A stretch of 8,400 nt of DNA from JAYZDB01 sp036338025 (GTDB lineage Bacteria; Planctomycetota; UBA1135; UBA2386), in NCBI GenBank assembly GCA_036338025.1, contig JAYZDB010000139.1, positions 1 to 8,400 on the forward strand, in the 5' to 3' direction. The position numbers were made by a program, and so were the translations under genes. Positions 1 through 6,156 of the stretch are shown here, piece after piece (within the stretch, counting starts at the first letter, position 1; each line of letters begins with the position of its first letter). The notes beneath the pieces were generated by a model. It was not told the origin of the DNA. It did not search any database and saw nothing but the letters and a program-made list of their open reading frames with translations.

Positions 1-43
1 GCAGCACTTCCCGATGCCACAGGGAGTAGATCGCCAACCCCAT
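1..43 (-). CDS. ABC-2 type transporter permease, N-terminal fragment
   Basis: Only the first 14 codons lie in the window; the gene continues past position 1. The ATG at 43-41 shares its A with the TGA stop of the ATPase gene (TGATG). A GGAG Shine-Dalgarno sequence at 55-52 sits 8 nt upstream of it. The visible peptide, MGLAIYSLWHREVL, looks like the cytoplasmic lead-in of ABC-2 (DrrB/NodJ-like) permeases, where an amphipathic start containing a W-x-R-E motif precedes the first membrane helix. An exporter permease right after a DrrA-type ATPase is the expected partner, forming the membrane channel of the complex. The assignment rests on context, the RBS, the overlap and a short peptide, so the family is probable and not proven. 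Confidence 0.6.
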   Translation of the reverse strand, partial: MGLAIYSLWHREVL

Positions 44-1005
44 CAGCTCTTCTCCGTCCAAAAACGGTGCCCGGTCTTTTGGATGTAGACATCCTCGAGC
101 GAGGGGTGGCTCAGGGAGATCTTCTCGATCCGGTCACCGAAGGTATCCACGATCCCCCCAATCAGCTGGTGAGCATCAGACGTCTGGATCCTCAGGGTCC
201 TATCGAGGACCTGCGACTCCAGTTGGAACCTCGACGCCAGGTCGGACTGCAAGGCGATCGGGTCTGCGCAGGTCAACTGCAGCAACTCACCGCCGACTTG
301 CTTCTTGAGCTCGGTTGGAGTGCCCTCGGCTACCACCGCACCTTCGTGAAGGATGGTGATCTGATCGGTCAGCTCAGCTTCTTCCATCAGGTGCGTGGTG
401 ACCAGAACGGTCAGACCCTGCTGGCTGCCCAGAAACTGCCAGAGGTCCTTGCGGGCTCCGGGATCGAGTCCAGTGGTCGGCTCGTCGAGGAGAACCAGCT
501 CTGGCTTGCTCAGCAGACCCTTCGCCAACTCGACACGGCGCTTGAGCCCACCGGAGAGTTGTTCGATCTTGTCGCCCGCACGATCACGCAGGCCGGTGTG
601 CTCGAGCATTTCATCGATGCGCTTGCGGAGCTCCGGGCCACGCAGTCCGTAAAGGTGCCCACCGTACTCGAGATTGCGACGCACTGTGATCTTGCGATCG
701 AGAGCTGGCGACTGAAACACCACTCCGATCCGCCGGCGCAGTGCGGCCATCTGGGTGGCGAGATCGAGCCCGAGTGCCGTGACCGTCCCGCTATCGGGCG
801 GCAGGATCGTCGCGAGGATCTTGAACAAGGTCGACTTGCCGGAACCGTTCGGACCGAGGAACGAGTGCACGCCCCCGGTCTGCACGCGAAAGCTGACGTC
901 TCGCAAGGCTGGCCGTTCGCCGTAGCTGTAACACAAGCCGCTGGCTTCGACAGCCGGGCCGTCTATGGACTGTGCTGTCCTGGTCATTGGCGGAGTCATC
1001 GTCAT
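43..1005 (-). CDS. ABC-2 type transporter ATP-binding protein (DrrA/CcmA-like)
   Basis: This 320-aa cytoplasmic ATPase would drive the permease encoded just downstream. All nucleotide-binding motifs are present: Walker A GPNGSGKST (residues 51-59), Q-loop Gln98, signature LSGGLKRR (150-157), Walker B LVLLDEP (170-176), a D-loop GLDP (179-182) and H-loop His205. Residues from about 230 form the C-terminal extension typical of the DrrA branch, ending in a SLEDVYIQKTG motif near the C terminus. The start is the ATG at 1005, which overlaps the ctaB stop as TGATG; no Shine-Dalgarno is visible there, which fits coupled reinitiation. In-frame ATGs at 999 and 987 are alternatives. The frame is open up to 1086, but that would add 27 residues inside ctaB. 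The substrate is unknown. Its place in a heme A operon suggests a link with oxidase maturation, by inference only. Confidence 0.93.
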   Translation of the reverse strand: MTMTPPMTRTAQSIDGPAVEASGLCYSYGERPALRDVSFRVQTGGVHSFLGPNGSGKSTLFKILATILPPDSGTVTALGLDLATQMAALRRRIGVVFQSPALDRKITVRRNLEYGGHLYGLRGPELRKRIDEMLEHTGLRDRAGDKIEQLSGGLKRRVELAKGLLSKPELVLLDEPTTGLDPGARKDLWQFLGSQQGLTVLVTTHLMEEAELTDQITILHEGAVVAEGTPTELKKQVGGELLQLTCADPIALQSDLASRFQLESQVLDRTLRIQTSDAHQLIGGIVDTFGDRIEKISLSHPSLEDVYIQKTGHRFWTEKS

Positions 1006-1889
1006 CAGTTGGCAGCGGTCAGGTACTTGTCCAAGACCATCGCACTGAACAGCAGCGGAAGATAGATGATCGACATGAAGAAACACTGATACATCGAGAA
1101 CGAGGTCCGCACCAAGGCCGCATACACCGCCGAGAGCAGAAAAATCGCGCCGAGCAGGACAGCAGCGGCCATGTAGAGCTCACCTGTCATCCGCAAATAC
1201 CCAGTGGACGGCAGGATGCTGACCACCAGCAGGCAGGTGCTGTAGACGATCATCTGCAGGGCCGTCAAGCGGCCATCGGAATCCACTACCGGCAACATCT
1301 GCATCCCGGCGCGCCGGTATTGGTCGCGGTAGCGCCAGGCGATCGCCAGAAAGTGCGGAATCTGCCAGAAGAACAGGATCAGGAACAGCACCACGGCCCG
1401 ACCGTCCAACTGGCCGGCCGATGCCGCATAGCCAACGACCGGTGGCAAGGCCCCCGGAATCGCACCAACCAGCGTGTTGAACGTCGAACGGCGTTTCATC
1501 GGCGTGTACACCAGCACATAGGTCACGAAGATGATCGCGCACAAGACGGTGGCGTAGAGGTTGGTCGAGAGCGCCAGCAGACCGAGACCACCCAGGGCAC
1601 AGATCAGACCGAATCGTCGCACCGCTGCTGGCGACAGGCGGCCGGATGGCAGGGGCCGGTTCTCGGTCCTGGCCATCTTGGGATCGGAGTCGCGCTCCAG
1701 GTACATGTTGAGCGCATTGCCGCCCGCCGCCACCGCAACGGTCCCGGCCAAGGTCGTCAACACCAACCACCAGGACGGCAGGCCATCGGCCCCCAAAAAG
1801 AGGCCTGCCAACACGGCGAACATCGCCAGGGCTGATAGGCGCACCTTGATGAGTTCGACATACGCCGCAAACCGTCCGGACCCTGGCAC
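1005..1889 (-). CDS. ctaB: Protoheme IX farnesyltransferase (heme O synthase)
   Basis: This membrane UbiA-family prenyltransferase moves a farnesyl group from farnesyl diphosphate onto the vinyl group of heme B, giving heme O for CtaA. The first Asp-rich region reads N58-ALN-x3-ERDSD (to Asp69), followed by K71-MARTENRPLPSGR. Later conserved blocks are YTPMKRRSTFNTLVGAIPGA, WQIPHFLAIAWRYRDQY and RRAGMQMLPVVD. About eight or nine hydrophobic helices are visible. I chose the GTG at 1889, which gives 294 aa, close to the usual length of about 300. It lies 5 nt after the ctaA stop and 8 nt after an AAGGG sequence, and it keeps the first conserved block ELIKVR and helix 1. The frame is open to 2210, but that would overlap over 300 nt of ctaA with a non-family sequence. 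The usual K-P-R of the first block reads K-V-R. Confidence 0.95.
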   Translation of the reverse strand: MPGSGRFAAYVELIKVRLSALAMFAVLAGLFLGADGLPSWWLVLTTLAGTVAVAAGGNALNMYLERDSDPKMARTENRPLPSGRLSPAAVRRFGLICALGGLGLLALSTNLYATVLCAIIFVTYVLVYTPMKRRSTFNTLVGAIPGALPPVVGYAASAGQLDGRAVVLFLILFFWQIPHFLAIAWRYRDQYRRAGMQMLPVVDSDGRLTALQMIVYSTCLLVVSILPSTGYLRMTGELYMAAAVLLGAIFLLSAVYAALVRTSFSMYQCFFMSIIYLPLLFSAMVLDKYLTAAN

Positions 1890-1894
1890 CTTCG

Positions 1895-2836
1895 CTACCC
1901 TTCGCCCCGCGGAACAAGATTGCGATAGCTGCGTACCACCAGAAGCGTGACCACTACGAATAGCAAGGCCCCGAGGAGCCCGTGGGCGCTCTGGATGGCA
2001 GCTCGACCCAGGGACTCGGTATCGGCCGATTGTTTGGGGCGGCGCACCATCAAGGTGACGAAACCGAGCAAGATCTGCACGCCCAGGATCCCCAGACTGA
2101 CCCGGCTCATGCGTCGAAATCCAGGCACCGGGCTGAAATTGCCCATGCAGTAGCTGAACGCCACCAGGATCGCGAGAGCGACAAACAGGGCGAAGCCGAT
2201 GTGGATCCACTTGGCGTGGACGTTCTCCGTGTGCCGGAAGACAACCCCCAAGACCACCTGCACCATCACCATCACCAAGCCAAACACCGCCATGAAGCGC
2301 AGGGTCTTGACCTTGCTAGCATCCTCAACCGATCGGCTGATCCAGGCACTCGACATGCAGTATGCGATGTAGGCGGCGAGGCAGAGGACAATCTGCGCGA
2401 GGATTCCGTGAATCACTGCGAACAGGAATGGGTGGTTCGTATCCTGCAAGACCCGCAGGCCGCCCAGCAGGCCCTGGACGACGATCAACAGCACCAGCCA
2501 GACCGTAAGCAGCTTGACGCTGCGGCGCTGGTCCCGTCGGAACACCCACACCAGCAGACCGATGGCGTAGATCCCGACGAAAGCGCCGAGCAAGCGGTGG
2601 CTATGCTCGAGAGAGCCATCGAGGGCGACGTTCTTGGGCCACAACCAGTAGCCGTGGGCATCTGGCCAGGTGCTGAACGCCATCCCGGAGTTGGTGCTCG
2701 TCACCATCGCACCGAGCTTGCTCAACAAGAAGATCGCCACCGCCAGCCCGACGGAGAACCGGCTCAATCCCTTGCCCAGGGGCGGAAGTCCCATCGAGCG
2801 GGAAGTGGTGGGGGCTGCGTTGGGGACGTTGGTCAT
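1895..2836 (-). CDS. ctaA: Heme A synthase (COX15/CtaA family)
   Basis: CtaA oxidises the C8 methyl of heme O to a formyl group, giving heme A for aa3-type cytochrome oxidase. The 313-aa protein shows eight hydrophobic helices in two four-helix halves (about 27-48, 83-99, 107-125, 139-162, 179-200, 208-231, 243-264, 283-302). The four heme-ligand histidines fit His80 (in LEHSHRLLG, with Glu77 as the conserved acid), His143, His212 (WIHIGFA) and His285 (SAHGLLG). The extracellular loop before helix 2, where Bacillus-type enzymes carry a Cys pair, has no cysteine. The ATG at 2836 has no clear Shine-Dalgarno; Met15 is a possible but less likely start. It is the first gene of the minus-strand operon, and ctaB follows after 5 nt. 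Confidence 0.95.
   Translation of the reverse strand: MTNVPNAAPTTSRSMGLPPLGKGLSRFSVGLAVAIFLLSKLGAMVTSTNSGMAFSTWPDAHGYWLWPKNVALDGSLEHSHRLLGAFVGIYAIGLLVWVFRRDQRRSVKLLTVWLVLLIVVQGLLGGLRVLQDTNHPFLFAVIHGILAQIVLCLAAYIAYCMSSAWISRSVEDASKVKTLRFMAVFGLVMVMVQVVLGVVFRHTENVHAKWIHIGFALFVALAILVAFSYCMGNFSPVPGFRRMSRVSLGILGVQILLGFVTLMVRRPKQSADTESLGRAAIQSAHGLLGALLFVVVTLLVVRSYRNLVPRGEG
1898..1902 (-). promoter_or_regulatory. Ribosome binding site of ctaB
   Basis: AAGGG on the minus strand lies inside the last codons of ctaA, 8 nt before the GTG at 1889. It supports this non-ATG start over the far upstream starts of the same open frame. Confidence 0.55.
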
Positions 2837-2960
2837 CTTGGCGAGGGGGAGATGTCAGCAAACGTAACAGCTCTACCACTTGTTTCGCCCAGCCAGCATA
2901 GAGTCCAAACTAGCCAATTCCCCACCCATCCGGTAATCGCCTGGGCGACCCCGGCCCCTC
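2837..2960 (-). promoter_or_regulatory. Probable promoter region of the ctaA-ctaB-ABC operon
   Basis: This is the noncoding stretch between the ctaA start and the hairpin at 2961-3007. The operon promoter must lie here if the hairpin terminates upstream transcription. The region is less GC-rich than the genes. Partial matches such as TATGCT on the minus strand are present, but I found no well-spaced -35/-10 pair, so no exact site is called. Confidence 0.4.
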
Positions 2961-3007
2961 AACACATCGAGGCAGCCGCCAGATCCTGACGGCTGCCTCG
3001 ATGTGTT
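2961..3007 (-). terminator. Perfect 18-bp inverted repeat, probable terminator
   Basis: The left arm AACACATCGAGGCAGCCG (2961-2978) and right arm CGGCTGCCTCGATGTGTT (2990-3007) are exact reverse complements around an 11-nt loop. Read on the minus strand, the hairpin begins 32 nt after the stop of the 283-aa gene and before the ctaA promoter region. That position suits a terminator separating the two minus-strand units. No T-tract follows on either strand, so it is not a classical intrinsic terminator. It could instead stabilise mRNA 3' ends or bind a protein. Confidence 0.7.
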
Positions 3008-3039
3008 ACTCGCGTTGGAGTCGGAGCCCAGTCCCCGAA

Positions 3040-3891
3040 TCAGCGCAGCTGGCTGCTGGTCGCTGGCGGACTTGATGGCCGATCCGCCACCTTGGCGGAT
3101 GCCTTTTCATCGACGAAGGCCTCCCACATCGGGCGTTCATGGTCCTCCAACTTCGCGCGCGCATCGGGATCCATGAAGGTCTGCGGCTTGATCTTCGCCA
3201 TCCGGGCCATGCGGCGGGTCTCCGGGTCCAGGGTCTTGAGCTTCGAGACGGCCTGTTCCAGATGCCGGGCAGCCGTGTCGGACTCGCCGAGGCGTAGGTG
3301 GCACAGCGCCAGGTCCTTGTGGATCTGCCCCATGACGTGATCGGGGAGGTGGTTGCCCGGAGCCAGCGAGAGCTCCGACAGGGCGCGGGCCCACTTGCGT
3401 TTTTGCATGAACGAATGCCCGCGGTACATGTGGCTCAGGCTCGCCGTGTCGACGGCCTTGTCCAACACTTTGAAGTCGGTGATCTCGATCCAGGGCTCAC
3501 CCTGGAAAGTGTTGCGCACAATGCCGGTGACGCGGATGCGCTGGTAGACCTTCATCTTGTAGATCTCGCTCAGCTTCTCGTTCTCCTTCGCCATGAACAG
3601 CAGGCCGAACACATCCTCATATTGCTTGCGATTCCAGATCTGCTGTTCATCCGCCCAGCAGTAGAAATTCGCGAAACTCTGCGGCACGAACTGGGTGAAG
3701 AAAGGATTCTCGACCTTCCCAAGACTCACGAATTGGATCGGGAAGCTCACCCACACGTTCTTGTACGCGTTGGGCGACTTTCGAATCTTGGTAAGAGTGG
3801 TCTGGACGACCTTGCCCAGCGCTTGGTCACCACCCAGCTCGAAGGCAGGGGTGATCGCCAGGGTCAAACCGAGTGTCAAAGCGATGTTCAT
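3040..3891 (-). CDS. Probably exported hypothetical protein with OB-like and TPR-like regions
   Basis: I do not recognise this 283-aa protein as a named family. The first 16 residues or so are hydrophobic (MNIALTLGLTLAITPA) and could be a signal peptide or anchor, but no basic residue precedes them, so export is only likely. Residues 40-105 are rich in aromatic residues (NVWVSFPIQFVSLG, FANFYCWADEQQIW, FGLLFMAKEN). Residues 115-143 read YQRIRVTGIVRNTFQGEPWIEI, an alternating strand pattern with a glycine turn resembling part of an OB fold. Residues 152-220 are helical and TPR-like, with IHKDLALCHLRLGESDTAA as the clearest repeat. The C-terminal 30 residues are low-complexity Ser/Pro/Ala. The ATG at 3891 has at best a weak AGG upstream. 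It follows the 57-aa gene by 42 nt, probably in one transcript. Confidence 0.75.
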   Translation of the reverse strand: MNIALTLGLTLAITPAFELGGDQALGKVVQTTLTKIRKSPNAYKNVWVSFPIQFVSLGKVENPFFTQFVPQSFANFYCWADEQQIWNRKQYEDVFGLLFMAKENEKLSEIYKMKVYQRIRVTGIVRNTFQGEPWIEITDFKVLDKAVDTASLSHMYRGHSFMQKRKWARALSELSLAPGNHLPDHVMGQIHKDLALCHLRLGESDTAARHLEQAVSKLKTLDPETRRMARMAKIKPQTFMDPDARAKLEDHERPMWEAFVDEKASAKVADRPSSPPATSSQLR

Positions 3892-3933
3892 TTGTATCTA
3901 GCCTGGATTTCAGGACTTGGCGTAATGACCGGA

Positions 3934-4107
3934 TCAGTCAGCGATCCGCTCCATCAGTTTCTGTAGGGCGGAATTGAGCATTGCCTCGGGCAAATCGTCT
4001 CCACGCCGGACCAATTCGCGCAGCAGTCGCACCCGCTCCTGCTTCGTACCTCCCTTGTCAAGAAGGCCACTGACGATCTGGTCCAGACGTGCTGATTCGT
4101 CTGCCAT
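3934..4107 (-). CDS. Small hypothetical helical protein, 57 aa
   Basis: The product starts MADESARLDQIVSGLLDKGG and continues as charged amphipathic helices (RVRLLRELVRRGDD, LNSALQKLMERIAD). There is no signal peptide, membrane segment, cysteine or metal motif, so it is probably a small soluble cytoplasmic protein. The ATG at 4107 is chosen because GGGAG lies 8 nt upstream. The frame is open to an ATG at 4206, but the extra 33 residues (Gly/Arg/Pro-rich) do not look like a folded N terminus and that start lacks this site. The 283-aa gene follows after 42 nt, so the two may be co-transcribed. The function is unknown, and a spurious call cannot be fully excluded at this length. Confidence 0.6.
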   Translation of the reverse strand: MADESARLDQIVSGLLDKGGTKQERVRLLRELVRRGDDLPEAMLNSALQKLMERIAD

Positions 4108-4115
4108 TGGCTTGG

Positions 4116-4120
4116 CTCCC
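4116..4120 (-). promoter_or_regulatory. Ribosome binding site of the 57-aa gene
   Basis: GGGAG on the minus strand is 8 nt before the ATG at 4107. It decides the short start over the in-frame ATG at 4206 and is one of the clearer Shine-Dalgarno sequences in this window. Confidence 0.6.
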
Positions 4121-4277
4121 GGTCCGTTTTGAAAGAACTGCCGGATCCCGGATCTTCCATGAGAGCCGGGTTCTGCCCTGGATATCGGAACTTTCCTACC
4201 CTGCACTTGATGGCCCCCTGGGCCTGAGGTCGGTTCGGGTGTTATCCTTTCGTGTCCGCCCCGCTATGTCCTGGTCC

Positions 4278-4312
4278 TACCGGGATGTCGGGCACTCCAA
4301 TGATCCCCGGTA
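4278..4312. repeat. Imperfect inverted repeat upstream of the lamin-tail gene
   Basis: TACCGGGAT (4278-4286) pairs with ATCCCCGGTA (4303-4312) with one bulged C and a 16-nt loop. It ends 60 nt before the start codon at 4373. It could be an operator or a leader hairpin, or it may be chance in GC-rich DNA. Confidence 0.35.
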
Positions 4313-4372
4313 CTGGTGTCCCAATCTTGGACTGGGCGCCCAACCTGCACAGAACAAACGAGTTATCAAGTG

Positions 4373-5419
4373 ATGAAGCTCCCTTCCCTCATGCTTGCGA
4401 CGGTCGCGTGGACCGGCATCGCAGCCACCGACCTCTCATCCCAGGTGCTCATCAGCGAGGTCGATTTCAGCGCGACCGACCGCTGGATCGAACTCTACAA
4501 CCAGAGTCCCTCCGATTTCGACCTGTCCAACTTCTCGATCTACCACGCGACCAAGACGCCGTTCCGGATGAACGACTACTGGTATGGCATCCCGGCGGGC
4601 ACGGTCATCAAGGGTAAGGACTACCTGCGCATCTACTGGGGCGCGGAAGTTCCCCTCAACCCTCCAAAAGACCCGCGCAACATCTACACCGGCGACACTT
4701 CCTGGAACTTCTTGTTCGGCCACGGCTTTGAAAAGCTCAAAGCCAGCCAGGGCGCGATCGCGTTGTGTAACACCAAGCTCAACTCGCAGATGAACAACGC
4801 CGGGATCTTCACGGACTGGATCCAATGGGGCGGCATCGACTTCAAGCGCGGCCAGACGGCAGTCAACAGTCGGCTGTGGGAATCCAATACGACCACCATC
4901 CCGGCTCCATCGACCAGCCAAAGCCTGATCGTCATCTACGACGAACGCAACCGGGTGACACCGCCGGCACTGACATCGTATGGCCACGACAACTCTCCCA
5001 CGCCACTGGCGCACAATGCGTTCCCGCTGGAACGCAAGAGCCTGGGCGGTGCCTGTGGCAGCGCAGCCCCCGGGACCTTCTCGCTCACCGGCAAAGGCTT
5101 CCCGTTCTACGGCAACGCCGACTTCAAGCTCTCGATCAGCGGCACCCAGGGCCCGGCCTTCTTCGAGATGTTGTTCCTGTTGTTCAGCCTGGACAGCACA
5201 ACCGCCCGGACCCCGATGGGAGTCTGCGACGCGCTCGATCTCAGCAAGCTGCTGTTTTACACCACGCCGTTCGCGACGACCTCCGGATCGACCACCCTGT
5301 CGACACCGCTCGATGGGCCAGCCAGCCTCAAGACCGTCACCGTCTACGTCCAAGGCGCGGTGATGACCATGTTCTACTTTGGCGTCACCGACGTCCTGCA
5401 ACTGCAGTTCAGCAACTGA
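4373..5419 (+). CDS. Secreted lamin-tail-domain protein with planctomycete-type C-terminal beta domain
   Basis: This is a 348-aa probably exported protein of unknown role. Residues 1-24 look like a signal peptide (MKLPSLMLATVAWTGIAA, then a Ser/Gln region). Residues 25 to about 155 resemble a lamin tail domain (an Ig-like beta fold): VLISEVDFSATDRWIELYNQ, then DLSNFSIYH, IPAGTVIKGKDYLRIYWG and a closing FTDWIQWGG. Bacterial versions occur in surface and extracellular proteins. Residues 225-348 match a C-terminal beta module I associate with secreted planctomycete proteins: a GGACGSAAPGTF opening, GFPFYGNADFKL, a central Cys285, and a final TVTVYVQGAVMT strand. Cys228 and Cys285 could form a disulfide. 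The ATG at 4373 gives the signal peptide; the frame is open from 4316, but those 19 residues would bury it. No clear Shine-Dalgarno is seen. It converges with rsmD across a 26-nt gap with no obvious terminator. Confidence 0.8.
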   Translation: MKLPSLMLATVAWTGIAATDLSSQVLISEVDFSATDRWIELYNQSPSDFDLSNFSIYHATKTPFRMNDYWYGIPAGTVIKGKDYLRIYWGAEVPLNPPKDPRNIYTGDTSWNFLFGHGFEKLKASQGAIALCNTKLNSQMNNAGIFTDWIQWGGIDFKRGQTAVNSRLWESNTTTIPAPSTSQSLIVIYDERNRVTPPALTSYGHDNSPTPLAHNAFPLERKSLGGACGSAAPGTFSLTGKGFPFYGNADFKLSISGTQGPAFFEMLFLLFSLDSTTARTPMGVCDALDLSKLLFYTTPFATTSGSTTLSTPLDGPASLKTVTVYVQGAVMTMFYFGVTDVLQLQFSN

Positions 5420-5445
5420 CGAGTAGCGCCTGGTCCGCTGCGGTG

Positions 5446-6105
5446 CTAGGCCGGGTCACCGGCCTCGTAGGCCGTGTCCGTCACCATGCCCTCGCCGGGT
5501 TCCGACCCCCCGCCGCTGGCCTGCCCAGGCACCTCGAGCAGGGCGACCGCGCTCTTGCCCCAGCGCCGGATCTCAACGTTCAGGCTGGTGTCGAAGTCAT
5601 CGCGATCGAGATTGCCGTCAAGGAAGTGGAAGCAGATCACTCCGCCGGGTGCCATCCGCGCCAGCAACTGCTGGCACCGGTAGGCGCAGCGGGTCGGGTC
5701 CTCGCCCACCGCCTTGTAGGGCGGATCGAGGAACACCAGGTCGGGCCGCACCTCGGTCTCTTCGCCCTCTGGGGTGAGCGGATGGGGTTCCCACGCGTCG
5801 GTCCGATACACGTGGCAACGCGCCCGGACCTCCGGCTCAAACAGGTCGAGATTTTCTCGCAACACCCGCAGGGGCTGGTTGCCCTTCTCCACAAAGTGGA
5901 CCCGGGCCGCCCCGCGTGACAGAGCCTCGATTCCGCTCGCACCGGTTCCAGCGAAGAGGTCCCAAACCTCCTTGCCCTCGACCCACTCACCCAGGATGTT
6001 GAACAACGCCTCACGGACCTGTCCCAGCAAGGGACGGGTCCCGACGCCTTTCACGCTCTGGAGATTTCTACCGCGGAACTCCCCACCGATGACCTTGAGC
6101 GGCAT
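5446..6105 (-). CDS. rsmD: 16S rRNA (guanine(966)-N(2))-methyltransferase
   Basis: RsmD methylates N2 of G966 in 16S rRNA (E. coli numbering) during small-subunit assembly, using S-adenosylmethionine. The 219-aa protein opens with the family's GGEFRGR (residues 7-13) and VREALFNIL (30-38). It has the SAM-binding loop DLFAGTGASGIEAL (49-62), the acidic Glu73 ending the next strand, and the catalytic DPPY (127-130). RRWGKSAVALLEV at 180-192 matches the usual C-terminal R-x-(Y/W)-G motif. The common R-P-T-T-D-R before VREALFN reads RPLLGQ here. A Gly/Glu-rich tail of about 25 residues (195-219) extends past the usual family end. The ATG at 6105 is chosen for its AGGGAGG 9 nt upstream and the canonical N terminus; an in-frame ATG at 6144 would add 13 unlikely residues. 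It is divergent from dapA. Confidence 0.95.
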   Translation of the reverse strand: MPLKVIGGEFRGRNLQSVKGVGTRPLLGQVREALFNILGEWVEGKEVWDLFAGTGASGIEALSRGAARVHFVEKGNQPLRVLRENLDLFEPEVRARCHVYRTDAWEPHPLTPEGEETEVRPDLVFLDPPYKAVGEDPTRCAYRCQQLLARMAPGGVICFHFLDGNLDRDDFDTSLNVEIRRWGKSAVALLEVPGQASGGGSEPGEGMVTDTAYEAGDPA

Positions 6106-6114
6106 TCTGTATCG

Positions 6115-6121
6115 CCTCCCT
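6115..6121 (-). promoter_or_regulatory. Ribosome binding site of rsmD
   Basis: AGGGAGG on the minus strand, 9 nt before the ATG at 6105, is the strongest Shine-Dalgarno in the window and fixes the rsmD start. It lies in the 51-bp divergent gap (6106-6156) that separates rsmD from dapA. At least part of each promoter may therefore overlap the opposite gene's leader. Confidence 0.75.
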
Positions 6122-6156
6122 AGACTTGTCGAAACCAAACCCAACAGGCGACTCGC

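Larger units (their letters stand above)
4108..4372. promoter_or_regulatory. Divergent intergenic region between the 57-aa gene and the lamin-tail gene
   Basis: These 265 bp separate two divergent genes and should hold both promoters. Visible structure includes a tandem 7-mer (CCGGATC twice, 4141-4154) and an inverted repeat at 4278-4312. I saw no convincing sigma-70 pair; TTATCC at 4242-4247 on the plus strand is only a weak -10 candidate. Open frames crossing the region lack a plausible product. Confidence 0.45.

Noticed and set aside
67..1065. A 332-codon plus-strand open frame opposite the ABC ATPase gene
   Set aside because: It is antisense to a gene with all ABC ATPase motifs; its product is compositionally odd and matches no family. 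Long shadow frames are expected in GC-rich DNA.
1890..2210. N-terminal extension of CtaB by 107 residues
   Set aside because: It overlaps ctaA almost entirely and has no family similarity. The GTG at 1889 with an upstream AAGGG gives the normal CtaB length.
1982..2989. A 335-codon plus-strand open frame opposite ctaA
   Set aside because: The product is a His/Gln/Asp-rich low-complexity sequence produced by reading membrane-helix codons backwards, and ctaA on the other strand is certain.
3082..3100. ATCCGCCA / TGGCGGAT hairpin with a 3-nt loop, followed on the plus strand by a TTTT run
   Set aside because: It resembles an intrinsic terminator for plus-strand transcription but lies inside the 3' end of a minus-strand gene, with no plus-strand gene nearby. 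It is probably a codon-use coincidence in the Ala/Pro/Ser tail, though an antisense terminator cannot be excluded.
4436..5401. A 321-codon minus-strand open frame opposite the lamin-tail gene, and a 364-codon plus-strand frame at 4825-5919
   Set aside because: Both are frame shadows with Arg/Ala/Gly-rich products. The plus-strand one runs antisense into rsmD, while the lamin-tail and RsmD frames show clear family motifs.
5420..5445. Possible terminator between the convergent lamin-tail and rsmD genes
   Set aside because: The 26-nt gap holds no stem long enough and no T-run, so no terminator is called although one would be expected.
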